Shown: positions 43,088-51,652 of the stretch, piece after piece | Numbering within the stretch: position 1 is the stretch's first letter | Layout: every line of letters begins with the position of its first letter | Assembly (NCBI GenBank): GCA_045612485.1 | Contig: JAZKZE010000115.1 | Coordinates: 5,248-69,247 of the forward strand | DNA: 64,000 nt | Direction: 5' to 3' | Origin: RGIG5327 sp045612485 | GTDB taxonomy: Bacteria > Verrucomicrobiota > Lentisphaeria > Victivallales > UBA1829 | Notes under the pieces: generated by a model | What the model was told of the DNA's origin: nothing | The model's database searches: none | What the model saw: only the letters and a program-made list of their open reading frames with translations | Position numbers and translations under genes: made by a program

Positions 43088-43255
43088 TTAAAGATTGGGA
43101 ATATTTTTCTTTGCTTTGTTCATCGCATTGCTTAATTTCTGGCAATCTTTGCAAATGGAATTGTGATTGTCACTCTTTGTGACATTGTGGTAAAACTCAG
43201 ACAGGGCTTTTTCTCTTCCGCAGGAAGAGCATCTTTTCTTGGTGGGGGCTGGCAT
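43088..43255 (-). CDS. Small zinc-ribbon protein
   Basis: A 55-residue protein from the ATG at 43255, chosen because AAAAGGAAC lies eight bases before it; an ATG six codons earlier lacks a site. It has CSSCGREKALSEFYHN followed by CKDCQ, a four-cysteine zinc ribbon like that found in small phage and HNH-associated proteins, and a Lys-rich tail. It heads the three-gene minus-strand operon. A nucleic-acid-binding role is plausible by analogy only. Confidence 0.65.
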   Translation of the reverse strand: MPAPTKKRCSSCGREKALSEFYHNVTKSDNHNSICKDCQKLSNAMNKAKKNIPNL

Positions 43256-43645
43256 TTTTTTGTTCCTTTTCATGAATGGTTGATATTTTTCCGCTGTAAA
43301 TCAGCAAGAAAAGGAACAAAAACCGGAACGTCCCTTATATCATGTTCCGGGCTCCGCCAAGAGCCTGCCTTCTGAATACGAAAGAACGTCCGGAAAGATG
43401 TGAAGACACAATCCTACCGGATACATTTCTGCATTTCAGAAGGCAAATATAGTTTTTCATTTGGCGGATTCGGAACATATTTGCTGAAATATAACGGTTT
43501 TCAATTAGCCACTGCCATTTCTGACAGCACTGAAAATATATCACGGATTCTATAAAATACAAATTAAAAATATGTTATTAAATAAAAAAATACGGCTGTT
43601 TCTTAAAATAATAATGAACCTGTGCATCAAATTTCCTGTATAAAA

Positions 43646-43722
43646 ATATATCAATAGCAGTCCCGCAGGGATGCCGGAACCCCGGGCTTGGCACTCACGC
43701 TCCGCCGGGGCTTTTGATATAT
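43646..43722. repeat. 77-base three-stem folded element
   Basis: ATATATCAA (43646-43654) pairs perfectly with TTGATATAT (43714-43722) and closes two inner hairpins, TCCC-GCA-GGGA (43661-43671) and CCCCGG (43680-43685) with CCGGGG (43705-43710). It is not a tRNA. The GC-rich arms in an A/T-rich surround resemble the element near 62.3 kb. Confidence 0.55.
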
Positions 43723-43809
43723 CCGGTACAAATGAATAAAAGCTGCTTTACAGATTATTTTTACCGGAACCCGATTCTCTTATGAGATATTTGAGAGCTC
43801 CGGACAGAA

Positions 43810-43846
43810 AAAAACGGGGCCGCTGCACTTTTGCAACAGCCCCATT
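43810..43846 (-). terminator. Terminator of the PbgA-like gene
   Basis: On the minus strand GGGGCTGTTGCA pairs with TGCAGCGGCCCC (two G-U wobbles) followed by GTTTTTTT. Its arm contains the 15-mer TTTTGCAACAGCCCC (plus strand 43829-43843), identical to 4933-4947. Confidence 0.8.
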
Positions 43847-43867
43847 ATCTTCTATATATAAAACTCT

Positions 43868-45757
43868 TTACTTCTGTCTGGTAAAGACTGTAAGATCCTG
43901 CTGAACTTTGATCAGGTCTTTACCGTATTCTTTATAGAAGGGCTTTACGTCAGGTAGTTCCCTGTCATCGGTGTCTGTAATTACCTGTGCCGCAACGGAA
44001 TGGGCATCCAGCGGGATCAGGGATTTATATTTTGTCCCTGCAAAAAATACTCTGTCCCAGTCTGCAATAAGGGAATATCTGCGTACGGGTTTTTCCGGGG
44101 AAAGAAGATCAAAACCGCAGGAATAATCGCTGGAAGGATTGCTTACCCCGAAGAATTTTGCAAGAATGGGAACAATATCCATGTGACTGCTCATTTTGTC
44201 ATAGGTTCCGGGGGTGATACCGGGATAATACAGAATGAAAGTAGTCTTTGTCTGCTCATTATTGAAGGCGGAAGAGTGACCCAGACGGCCCTTTTCATAA
44301 TATTCCTCCCCGTGGTCGCCGGCAACAACTACAATGGTGTTTTTCAGAAGATCCTTCTTCTCCAGAAGATCAAAAACCTGTCCCAGACACATATCCAGAT
44401 GCCGTGCGGAATTGGCGGCCCTGCGGAAAATGGCAGGGGCATCTTTGGCAGTTGTCTGTACGATATTGAAGGATTCCAGATAATCTTTATAGAGTGTTGC
44501 CTCTTCCGGGAACGCATAGGGGTGGTGGGTGGATTCAAAGAACATGAAACGCATAAAGGGTTTTCCTGTGGAGGCAGCTTCTTCAATCGACTGGAGAAGA
44601 AGTTTCAGATTTCTCTGATCCCGTTCAAAGGTGGCGCCTTTGGAATCACTGTGGAGCTTGTCGGAAGGAACGGCAAAAAAGATGGTCTGATCAAATTCCG
44701 GATAGGAAAATTTACTGGAGGTGATACAATGGAAACTGTAATCATCTTCCTTCAGCCAATCAATGAAAAGAGGTCCTTTTCTTGCGGCAAGGAAGGAGTG
44801 CCAGTAGGAGCCGGGGATACTGTAGAACATGGAGAACATCCCCTGTCTTGTTACATTGCCACCGGAAAAATGGTTTTTGAATGTGATCCCTTTTGCGGCA
44901 AATTTTGCCGTTTGGGGCATGATCTCTTCTGAATAAAGTCTTGCTGCCCAGGATTCACAGGCAAGCCATACGATATTGTATTTTTTATTTTTGCTCTGAT
45001 CCCTTTTGATAGGGTTCTGCGGATAGTTTCCGATATGGTTTTTGGAGGCAAGTTTCAATATAACAGCTTCTCTTGAAGGCTTCTTTACTCCCAGGGATTT
45101 AAAGAAACTTCCCGCTGTGGCAGGGATGAAAAAGGGAATACTTTTGGATGCCATAAGGGGGGCGGGATTCATGGTGTAATGAGAGTAGGCATAGGAAAGA
45201 ATACTTGTTGCAAGGAGAAGGCCGCATACAACAGGGGGGATGATATAATAGAAGGGGGATTTGATTTTCAGGAAGGAAAGTTTTTCAAAGCGGAAGAAAC
45301 TGAAAATAAGTCCCGCATGGAAAAGAACAAGAAGGAGTAATCCTGCTGCAAGGGAGAAAATCTCATAGGGACTCAAACCCATTCCTTCAAAGCCGCCGGG
45401 AGTGGTGAAAATATTCAGCACATGGAAATTGAAGTGGTAGCCGTACCGGAAATACAATCCAGCATCGGAAAGCAGGAAAAGGTGCATGGGAAATACTGTA
45501 ATAAACATAATGATTCCGGTGATCCAGGCTCTTTTTGTCCATGAAATCATTTTCCGTGTGAAAAATATGCTTCCTGCGGAAAGCAGTATGGAAGGCAGAA
45601 GTTCCAGAAAGGGATAGACAAAAATGGAAGGGATCAGAACAAGAAGCGTGGGAAGGGAGAAGTCGGATTGTTTCAGAAGAAAAAGCAGGGAGCTTGCAAT
45701 ATAAAGAACGAACACAGTGAGAAAGTAGGAAGGAAGAAAAGCAAAATCTTTTTTCAT
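43868..45757 (-). CDS. PbgA/YejM-like inner membrane sulfatase-family protein
   Basis: A 629-residue protein with about five N-terminal membrane helices (residues ~1-195) and a periplasmic alkaline-phosphatase/sulfatase domain (~255-629). The stretch SGGNVTRQGMFSMFYSIPGSYWHSFLAARKGPLFIDWL closely resembles YejM/PbgA, the E. coli regulator of LPS synthesis and LpxC turnover, rather than phosphoethanolamine transferases. Further fold markers are NIVWLACESWAA, FESTHHPYAFP and VVVAGDHGEEYYEKGRLGHSS. In YejM the metal site is degenerate; here the Thr and the DHG motif are kept, so catalysis cannot be excluded. It has its own promoter and terminator. Confidence 0.82.
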   Translation of the reverse strand: MKKDFAFLPSYFLTVFVLYIASSLLFLLKQSDFSLPTLLVLIPSIFVYPFLELLPSILLSAGSIFFTRKMISWTKRAWITGIIMFITVFPMHLFLLSDAGLYFRYGYHFNFHVLNIFTTPGGFEGMGLSPYEIFSLAAGLLLLVLFHAGLIFSFFRFEKLSFLKIKSPFYYIIPPVVCGLLLATSILSYAYSHYTMNPAPLMASKSIPFFIPATAGSFFKSLGVKKPSREAVILKLASKNHIGNYPQNPIKRDQSKNKKYNIVWLACESWAARLYSEEIMPQTAKFAAKGITFKNHFSGGNVTRQGMFSMFYSIPGSYWHSFLAARKGPLFIDWLKEDDYSFHCITSSKFSYPEFDQTIFFAVPSDKLHSDSKGATFERDQRNLKLLLQSIEEAASTGKPFMRFMFFESTHHPYAFPEEATLYKDYLESFNIVQTTAKDAPAIFRRAANSARHLDMCLGQVFDLLEKKDLLKNTIVVVAGDHGEEYYEKGRLGHSSAFNNEQTKTTFILYYPGITPGTYDKMSSHMDIVPILAKFFGVSNPSSDYSCGFDLLSPEKPVRRYSLIADWDRVFFAGTKYKSLIPLDAHSVAAQVITDTDDRELPDVKPFYKEYGKDLIKVQQDLTVFTRQK

Positions 45758-45805
45758 AATTTACCTTTTTTTGATGAAAGTTCATGTTTAAAATATCCGC
45801 ACATT

Positions 45806-45834
45806 AATCTACTTGTATTTATGCGTTAATTCAA
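45806..45834 (-). promoter_or_regulatory. Predicted promoter of the PbgA-like gene
   Basis: On the minus strand TTGAAT (45834-45829), 17-base spacer, TAGATT (45811-45806). Confidence 0.5.
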
Positions 45835-45935
45835 GTTCGGAAAAACATTTTTTTTATGGATTTGTGCTTATTGATGATTTTTTGTTTATCAATCAACTCT
45901 TTATTTTTCAATCGCATATCCGGCGGGAAAAGTAC

Positions 45936-45963
45936 TTGCATTTTTCTTTTTCCCTGCTATATT
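45936..45963 (+). promoter_or_regulatory. Predicted promoter of the GntP permease gene
   Basis: TTGCAT (45936-45941), 16-base spacer, TATATT (45958-45963); leader about 40 bases. Confidence 0.55.
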
Positions 45964-46012
45964 TAGAGAAACCGGACGTTTGCAATATATAAATAAAAAG
46001 GGGGATTTATTT

Positions 46013-47341
46013 ATGACTGTCACACTTCTTGTTACTGTTATTGCCGCAATCATTATCATTACTGCTGTATGGAAGATACATCCTCTTCCTGTTCTGCTTC
46101 TTGGTGGATTCCTTTTCGGGGTCTGCAATGATTACGGATTCCTGGAAACTCTCAACCTTATTTCCGCCGGATTCGGCAATACCATAAAAAGCATTGGTCT
46201 TGTGATCATCGCCGGGACGGTCATCGGGGTATTTATGGAACAGCGGGGGGCTTTGAAAGTTATTGCACAAAAGATCATAAAACTTACCGGGGAAAAACAT
46301 ACTCCTCTTGCCATGAGTATTATCGGGTATGTGGTTTCCATCTGTATTTTCTGTGATTCCGCCTTTATCATTCTTATCGGATTATGGAAAAAGATCGGAA
46401 AAATGGCATTTCTTCCCCTTGCTGTGGGGGCGACAGCATTGAGTATGGGATTATTTGCCTCTCATTGTTTTATTCCCCCCACACCGGGACCTCTTGCTGC
46501 AATGTCCATACTTGGAGCTGATTTCGGTCAGGTGCTTCTTTTTGGTTCCATTGCCGCTCTTGCAGCAACTGCTGCCGGATACTTTTACTCCCTTTATGCC
46601 GGAAAGGATGAAGTATTGGAAGAGGGGGAATTATCTGCAGAAAAAACGGAAAAGGAGATCTCTTTCCAATACCATTGGAGTATAGCATTTCTTCCCATTG
46701 TGATCCCGCTTGTCCTTATCGGAGCAAACTCTTTTACAGGGATATTCAAAGAAAGTTTGCCGCCTGTTTTCGTTAAATTCATGGCTTGTGCCGGACACCC
46801 GGTCACAGCCCTGACTGTCGGGGCATTTTTTGCTGTTTTTCTTATCGGAAAATGTAAAAAGAAAGAATTTTCTGTGGAAGGACTTATGGGAAAAGCCGTA
46901 CTGGATGCTGCCAATATTCTTGTCATTACGGCTGCCGGAGGAGCCTTCGGCGAGGTCTTGAAAAAGGTGGATTTTGCCTCCTTTCTTCCGGAAAAGATCG
47001 GAAATATGGGGGTACTTGCCCTGCTTTTCCCCCTTGTTTTTGCTTCTGTACTGAAAATAGCACAAGGCTCCTCCACACTTGCCATTCTTACAGCGGCAAG
47101 TGTAACTGCCCCCATGCTGGAAACTCTGGGATTGAGTTCCCCTGTTATGCGGGCATTGGCATGTTGTGCAGTATGCTGCGGCGGGATGATCGTTTCCCAT
47201 ACCAATGACAGTTTCTTCTGGGTGGTGACACGATTTTCCGGTATGAGTGTGCGGCAGGGGTTGAAATTACAGACATTGGGAACGCTTGTTTCCGGTACAG
47301 CAGCGGCAGCAGTGATCCTGCTTCTGGCATTTGTCCTGTAA
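46013..47341 (+). CDS. GntP family permease (gluconate/organic acid:H+ symporter)
   Basis: A 442-residue transporter. The start at 46013 has AAGGGGGA seven bases before it; an ATG 11 codons upstream lacks one. About twelve hydrophobic segments and the family stretches FCDSAFIILIGLWKKIGK, SHCFIPPTPGPLAAMSILGADFG, ITAAGGAFGEVLKK and KIAQGSSTLAILTAA identify GntP/ion-transporter superfamily members, which import gluconate, glycerate or related acids. The substrate is not resolvable and no catabolic gene is adjacent. The DUF1835 gene follows after 16 bases. Confidence 0.9.
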   Translation: MTVTLLVTVIAAIIIITAVWKIHPLPVLLLGGFLFGVCNDYGFLETLNLISAGFGNTIKSIGLVIIAGTVIGVFMEQRGALKVIAQKIIKLTGEKHTPLAMSIIGYVVSICIFCDSAFIILIGLWKKIGKMAFLPLAVGATALSMGLFASHCFIPPTPGPLAAMSILGADFGQVLLFGSIAALAATAAGYFYSLYAGKDEVLEEGELSAEKTEKEISFQYHWSIAFLPIVIPLVLIGANSFTGIFKESLPPVFVKFMACAGHPVTALTVGAFFAVFLIGKCKKKEFSVEGLMGKAVLDAANILVITAAGGAFGEVLKKVDFASFLPEKIGNMGVLALLFPLVFASVLKIAQGSSTLAILTAASVTAPMLETLGLSSPVMRALACCAVCCGGMIVSHTNDSFFWVVTRFSGMSVRQGLKLQTLGTLVSGTAAAAVILLLAFVL

Positions 47342-47357
47342 AAAATCGGAGTGAAAT

Positions 47358-48167
47358 ATGGCGACCGAAGAAAAAAATATCCTTTATATTTTTAATGGCG
47401 ATTGTGCTTTTGAGGCATGGAAAAAGAGCGTGGACGCGGAAGGCGGAAATTTTCTTGTCTGGCGGGAAAATTATCTGGAAGGACCGCTCCCGGCAAATGT
47501 TTCTCTGGAAGAATTTGAAAAGAACCGGGCGGCATTGATCCATACCTGGGTTCCGGAATATTCCTGTGAAAGATTGTATAATTACCTTCTTTCCATGGAT
47601 AAAAAACTTCTTTCTCTTACGGAAAAAGATGTCGTGGTACTGTATTTTGACTGCTGTATGTATGATATCGTGATGCTTTGCCGGATATTTTCCCTTTTAC
47701 GGGGGACAAAAGCAGAGGTGCGTTTATTCTGTGAAGATGCGGTTTTGGGCATGGAAAAAGAACTTTATCAAAGGGATATTGCTTCATTAAGGAAACTTTC
47801 TCTGGAAGATATTTCTTTATATGCTTCTGCGTGGGATGCCATTTTACATGGGACGGAAGCGGTGGAAAAATTCAATCTTTCGGCAAAGGCGGAAAAAGAA
47901 CCTTTGCTCAGAGAAGCATTGCTCCGTTACGGGGAAGATCATCCTTCTGACGGGAGTATGGGAAAAAGTGAAAGACGGCTCTGTTCCATTATCAAAAGCG
48001 GTATTCAGGAATTTTCCGCTGTTTTTAACAGTTTCAATGCACAGGAGAAACATCCTTTTATGGGGGACAGTATGTGTATGCGTATTCTGGATGCTCTTGC
48101 AGAGGCGGGAAAACTTGAAAAAACGGTAAAAGGGAGCAGTATCTTTTATCGGCTTGCTGATGCCTGA
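47358..48167 (+). CDS. DUF1835 domain protein
   Basis: A 269-residue soluble protein with the DUF1835 start LYIFNGDCAFEAWKKS (residues ~9-24), FLVWRENYLEGPLP, and the conserved 'D' stretch VVVLYFDCCMYDIVMLCRI. The C-terminal part with SFNAQEKHPFMGDSMCMRILDALAEAGKLEKT looks like a small winged helix-type module. The role of the family is not known. GGAG precedes the ATG; it lies between gntP and recO on one strand with short gaps. Confidence 0.75.
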   Translation: MATEEKNILYIFNGDCAFEAWKKSVDAEGGNFLVWRENYLEGPLPANVSLEEFEKNRAALIHTWVPEYSCERLYNYLLSMDKKLLSLTEKDVVVLYFDCCMYDIVMLCRIFSLLRGTKAEVRLFCEDAVLGMEKELYQRDIASLRKLSLEDISLYASAWDAILHGTEAVEKFNLSAKAEKEPLLREALLRYGEDHPSDGSMGKSERRLCSIIKSGIQEFSAVFNSFNAQEKHPFMGDSMCMRILDALAEAGKLEKTVKGSSIFYRLADA

Positions 48168-48191
48168 ATAAAAAAAATGCAGGAATAATAT

Positions 48192-48809
48192 ATGAATCAT
48201 AAAACCATGTGTATTATACTCAGGAAGATCCCTTTCCGGGAAAAAAGCCTTATTGTGAATACCTTCACAAAAGATTGCGGCAGGATCGACCTTATGTTGA
48301 AAGGTTCCAGAAGTATTTCTGCAAAATCTTTTCCCTCTGCGGAATTATTCCGTGTGTTTTCCCTGGAATTTATACAGAAAGAGAATACAGGAAATTCTTC
48401 AGATATTTTTAATGCAAAAGTTATGGAATATGCGGCAAATTTTGATGAAATAGCTTTCCGTACACAAAATTATCTTTCCATGTGTGAGTATGCTTCCTTT
48501 CTCCTGAAACATACGGCTCCTTTTCTTGTCCTTCCGGAAACTTTTGATTCTCTTCTTGTGCTGCTGGAACGGATGACCCGGAAAGAGGATTGCTCTTTTG
48601 ATATGACCGCTTCCAAACTTGTTTTTCTTGAAGAGTCCGGGCTTCTTCCGGAAGATGCGGGAAAAAGTGTGGAAAACAATGCTTTGCTTCAGGAGATCCT
48701 TGCTTATGCTCTGGACAGCAGCAGGGAGAAACCCCTTATGACTCCCCAATATGAAAAAAGACTTACGGAATGGGTGAAGGCTCTCTGCCGGTATCACGGA
48801 CTGGTATAA
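48192..48809 (+). CDS. recO: DNA repair protein RecO (short form)
   Basis: A 205-residue RecO-like protein of the RecFOR recombination mediator. The N-terminal OB fold is clear (CIILRKIPFREKSLIVNTFTKDCGRIDLMLKGSRS), followed by the helical domain (YLSMCEYASFLLKHTAP, LLVLLERM, KLVFLEESGLLPE). It is shorter than the typical 240-270 residues and lacks the four-cysteine zinc module present in many RecO proteins. It ends 4 bases from the convergent gspK stop with no terminator between. Confidence 0.83.
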   Translation: MNHKTMCIILRKIPFREKSLIVNTFTKDCGRIDLMLKGSRSISAKSFPSAELFRVFSLEFIQKENTGNSSDIFNAKVMEYAANFDEIAFRTQNYLSMCEYASFLLKHTAPFLVLPETFDSLLVLLERMTRKEDCSFDMTASKLVFLEESGLLPEDAGKSVENNALLQEILAYALDSSREKPLMTPQYEKRLTEWVKALCRYHGLV

Positions 48810-48813
48810 GATT

Positions 48814-49884
48814 TTAATAAAAGACCCATTCCAGATATTCCTGGGTTTCTTCCTTTGCTCCGGAGATCTCCAATGCTCCGAAAGAAGCGGTCAGACGTTT
48901 GGAAGGACGGCGGCTTCCCGGGGCAGGTTCAATAACTACCGTATAATAATCACTCCCCCGCCAGGACATTTTCTGCTGCAATTTTGCCGGAAGTCCCACA
49001 TCCAGTTCATCGGACATTTTGATGCGTTTTTTCCGTAATTTTTCCCTTGCCTCCAGTACAGAAGAAAGCTCATCATCCTCCAGATCCGCCAGAAGCCGTA
49101 TCATTTCAGGGGAGGCGGAAAAGAAACTTGGCGTACCATTGAGAACAACTGTCCCCTCCGGCGGGATCAATCTTACACTGGTAAGTCTTCCTGATTTATC
49201 CGGCGGGATAAGGGAGGTGAAATCTTTGATGTAATAGAGTTCCTCCCTGTACTGCATAGCTCCGTTACGGGGCAGGGGATTCATATTTTCCGATTCATAA
49301 TCCTCTTTTTCCATTCCTTCCGCAGAATCTGTCCCTACTGCCGCCGAGGTTGTGGGGGTATCGTTGCTGTCGGTATAATCGGCAATTCTGGCAATAATAT
49401 CATTGACCATATCCACAATATCCTGTTCCGTATCCGGATCAGACGCAAAATTCCGCAGGGAATTCCTGTACTGGGATGAGGAAAGGTCCCAACCGGAAAT
49501 TGCATCATAGACCATTACATTTACCTTGTCCCCGTAATAATCCACTTCGTGGATCACTCCATCCTGAAGGAATCTTTCATAATCCATTTCCTCATAATCC
49601 ACTTCCCCCAGAACTTCCTGCGTCCGGTTCTGATCCCTGTCCGCGGCGATAAGGAAACTTACCCGGTTCATGACCCCTTCATTGATATAAAAAGACTTCT
49701 GGATACTTACATGTGCCGCCATATCCATTGTACTTACAAGCGTCATTCCGGCAACAGCCGCCGCTAGCATCCCCCCGAGAAAAACAAGACAAAGCACCGC
49801 AACAAGGGCAGAACCTTTTTCCGCGGAGTATTTTCTCCTGTTCCGTAGAAGTTTCCGGATATTTTTTCTGTAAAAAAGCATCAT
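48814..49884 (-). CDS. gspK: Type II secretion minor pseudopilin GspK
   Basis: A 356-residue minor pseudopilin. After a basic leader ending EKG, the hydrophobic helix SALVAVLCLVFLGGMLAAAV lacks Glu5, as is normal for GspK, and Gly is kept before the cleavage site. The large globular part contains the helical GspK fold (ISGWDLSSSQYRNSLRNF..., DMVNDIIARIADYTDSNDTP). GspK caps the pseudopilus tip with GspI and GspJ. It is the last gene of the operon, 18 bases after gspJ, preceded by AGGAAAAG. Size is close to GspK proteins. Confidence 0.8.
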   Translation of the reverse strand: MMLFYRKNIRKLLRNRRKYSAEKGSALVAVLCLVFLGGMLAAAVAGMTLVSTMDMAAHVSIQKSFYINEGVMNRVSFLIAADRDQNRTQEVLGEVDYEEMDYERFLQDGVIHEVDYYGDKVNVMVYDAISGWDLSSSQYRNSLRNFASDPDTEQDIVDMVNDIIARIADYTDSNDTPTTSAAVGTDSAEGMEKEDYESENMNPLPRNGAMQYREELYYIKDFTSLIPPDKSGRLTSVRLIPPEGTVVLNGTPSFFSASPEMIRLLADLEDDELSSVLEAREKLRKKRIKMSDELDVGLPAKLQQKMSWRGSDYYTVVIEPAPGSRRPSKRLTASFGALEISGAKEETQEYLEWVFY

Positions 49885-49902
49885 GCAAAAACTTTTCCTG
49901 TG

Positions 49903-50577
49903 TTATAATGATGGCATCCTGCGATACCCCAGTGTACTGTATTTGCTTGTTCCCGCCGCACGGCGCAACCACTGTTCTTTTCTGCCGTTTTTCCATGTGA
50001 CTGTCATCTGTACTGCCAGCGGGATCGCCTCATGTTCTTCTTCATCCCACTCTTCCAGGAATTCCATACCTTCATCCTGTTCCTCATTTTTTTCTGCATA
50101 AAGGAAACTTACGCTTTCCACATTGTTGCATAGGACTTCTTTTGTCGTCTGGAAAGTGCCTTCCTCCTCCCAGGGGAGAAAGGGGTAGGGCGTATATTCT
50201 GCAATGAGTTCCTCATTTTCCACATATAATTTAATAAAGATGATCCCTCCCTTATCTCCTGCATGACTTCTCCGCAGAGCGGTAAAGAGCATGGAATCAC
50301 TTTTCCCCTCAAAAACAAATTTCTGTTTGTTATTGTCTTCTTCGTCCTTCCATTTGAAAGGGATCATATTGCGGAAATAGTTATCCGCAATACGGTCGAT
50401 CGCCTGTGCAGACTTCAGGAACGCTGTTACTCTTCCTGTTCTTGCCCAGGTATTGTAAAAACTCATGGAGGCAGTCCCTATGATGAGGGCAACAAAGATC
50501 ATTACCGCCATGGCGGCGATCATTTCCACAAGCGTGAAAAATCTTTTTTCTGCAAACGTTTTTTTATCAGTTTTCAT
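49903..50577 (-). CDS. gspJ: Type II secretion minor pseudopilin GspJ-like
   Basis: A 224-residue pseudopilin with leader EKRF, the methylation motif FTLVEMIAAMAVMIF and a mainly beta C-terminal domain (MLFTALRRSHAGDKGGIIFIKLYVENEELIAEYTP, VESVSFLYAEK). Position between gspI and gspK plus length support GspJ. The residue before Phe+1 is Phe, not Gly. It overlaps gspI by 11 bases. Confidence 0.75.
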   Translation of the reverse strand: MKTDKKTFAEKRFFTLVEMIAAMAVMIFVALIIGTASMSFYNTWARTGRVTAFLKSAQAIDRIADNYFRNMIPFKWKDEEDNNKQKFVFEGKSDSMLFTALRRSHAGDKGGIIFIKLYVENEELIAEYTPYPFLPWEEEGTFQTTKEVLCNNVESVSFLYAEKNEEQDEGMEFLEEWDEEEHEAIPLAVQMTVTWKNGRKEQWLRRAAGTSKYSTLGYRRMPSL

Positions 50578-50986
50578 CGAAAGAACTTTCTGAATCGTAA
50601 CTCAAACGGTCGATCCTCAAGGTATCCACAACTTCATTTTCCGGCAGTTTGCGTAATTGCAGAGTCAGACATTTCAACGGGACCTGCCCCATAAGGTCAC
50701 TCAACTCTTCCGGAAGATCCTCCACATCCTCTATGCTTACATCCACCTGATGGTCCCTGTAGGGAAAAATAAATTCCGGAATATCCGGCGGATCATCCCC
50801 CTGCATGAGATAATATTCCGCCGCCTGGGAAAGAATGTGCATCCTCTCCCATTTTTCATAACTTTTACTCAATCTTTTCTGGGACTGGGTCATCAGTTCC
50901 AGGATCCCTGTAAGACTGATGGCAAGGATGGCAAGGGCGATCACTACCTCTATCAGAGTAAAAATATTTTTTTTGAAAATTTTCAT
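50567..50986 (-). CDS. gspI: Type II secretion minor pseudopilin GspI-like
   Basis: A 139-residue pseudopilin, MKIFKKNI followed by FTLIEVVIALAILAISLTGI, then a short domain (KWERMHILSQAAEYYLMQGDDPP, CLTLQLRKL). Length matches GspI and it lies in the canonical H-I-J-K order. Residue -1 is Ile instead of Gly. It overlaps gspH by 4 bases. Confidence 0.77.
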   Translation of the reverse strand: MKIFKKNIFTLIEVVIALAILAISLTGILELMTQSQKRLSKSYEKWERMHILSQAAEYYLMQGDDPPDIPEFIFPYRDHQVDVSIEDVEDLPEELSDLMGQVPLKCLTLQLRKLPENEVVDTLRIDRLSYDSESSFDEN

Positions 50987-51594
50987 TCCTCCTCCTTTAC
51001 CGTGATCAGCAGTCCTGTAAGGGGGGATATATCGTAAGTAAGAGAAAGGGCTTTACATTCCAGTTTGAATCTGCGGATGCCGGATGCCCCTCCGTCGGGA
51101 AAGAACCGGAAAACTTCATACATATTATCTTCCGGAGCGTCCTCCGCTGCAAAATTTTCTTCATTGATCTGTGTATTTTCCGGCAGCTTCCATTTTATGA
51201 CAGAAGGCGGATCCGGCATAGGTTCATCTTCATCGGTAAGCTCCTGCCTTTTTCTTTCCTCTGCGGCAAGCTCTTCCTCCGTAAGACTTCTTTTTGTGAT
51301 GAATTCTTTTGTTACAGGGGAAAAACATACAATGATATCCTCACCGTGTTCCTGTGCCTGGAATCTTGCCCTTGCACAGAATGTTTCAAAGCCCGTGGAC
51401 GCTCTTTCCAGCTGTCTTGCCGCAGAATCCCCTCTGAAGGCGGCAACAGCGAACCCCAGGGATATCACGATAATGGCAAGAACGACCACCAGTTCAATAA
51501 GTGTAAACTTTTTCCGTACAGAACATGCGGCAGCTCTTTTCCCGGGAAAGGAAAACATACTGCGGGAAGGAGAAAATTTTTTTCCCTTATCCAT
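50983..51594 (-). CDS. gspH: Type II secretion pseudopilin GspH-like
   Basis: A 203-residue pseudopilin with an unusually long leader of about 30 residues before FTLIELVVVLAIIVISL. The start at 51594 is preferred because the GGAAAGG site is nine bases away; an ATG three codons earlier almost touches it. The C-terminal domain has ARFQAQEHGEDIIVCFSPVTKEF and FRFFPDGGASGIRRFKLECK, resembling GspH/FimT with an acidic, Glu-rich insertion (TEEELAAEERKRQELTDEDE). Residue -1 is Lys. Confidence 0.72.
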   Translation of the reverse strand: MDKGKKFSPSRSMFSFPGKRAAACSVRKKFTLIELVVVLAIIVISLGFAVAAFRGDSAARQLERASTGFETFCARARFQAQEHGEDIIVCFSPVTKEFITKRSLTEEELAAEERKRQELTDEDEPMPDPPSVIKWKLPENTQINEENFAAEDAPEDNMYEVFRFFPDGGASGIRRFKLECKALSLTYDISPLTGLLITVKEEE

Positions 51595-51652
51595 AGTATC
51601 CATCCTTTCCCCTGTTTTTCCTGTTCAGAAAAAACAGAAATACCGTATTGCA

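Larger units (their letters stand above)
43256..43867. other. Gene-free region with repeat-like GC-rich island
   Basis: No supported gene; a 75-codon minus frame at 43335-43562 has no site and odd composition. The middle is A/T-rich. It contains the folded element at 43646-43722 and the terminator at 43810-43846. Confidence 0.5.

Noticed and set aside
43335..43562. A 75-codon minus frame in the gap upstream of the small-gene operon
   Set aside because: Starts in A/T-rich DNA without a site and resembles random sequence.
43646..43722. Possible tRNA gene because of length and stem layout
   Set aside because: The closing stem is 9 bp, there is no TTC loop, no anticodon arm of the right shape and no CCA-type end.
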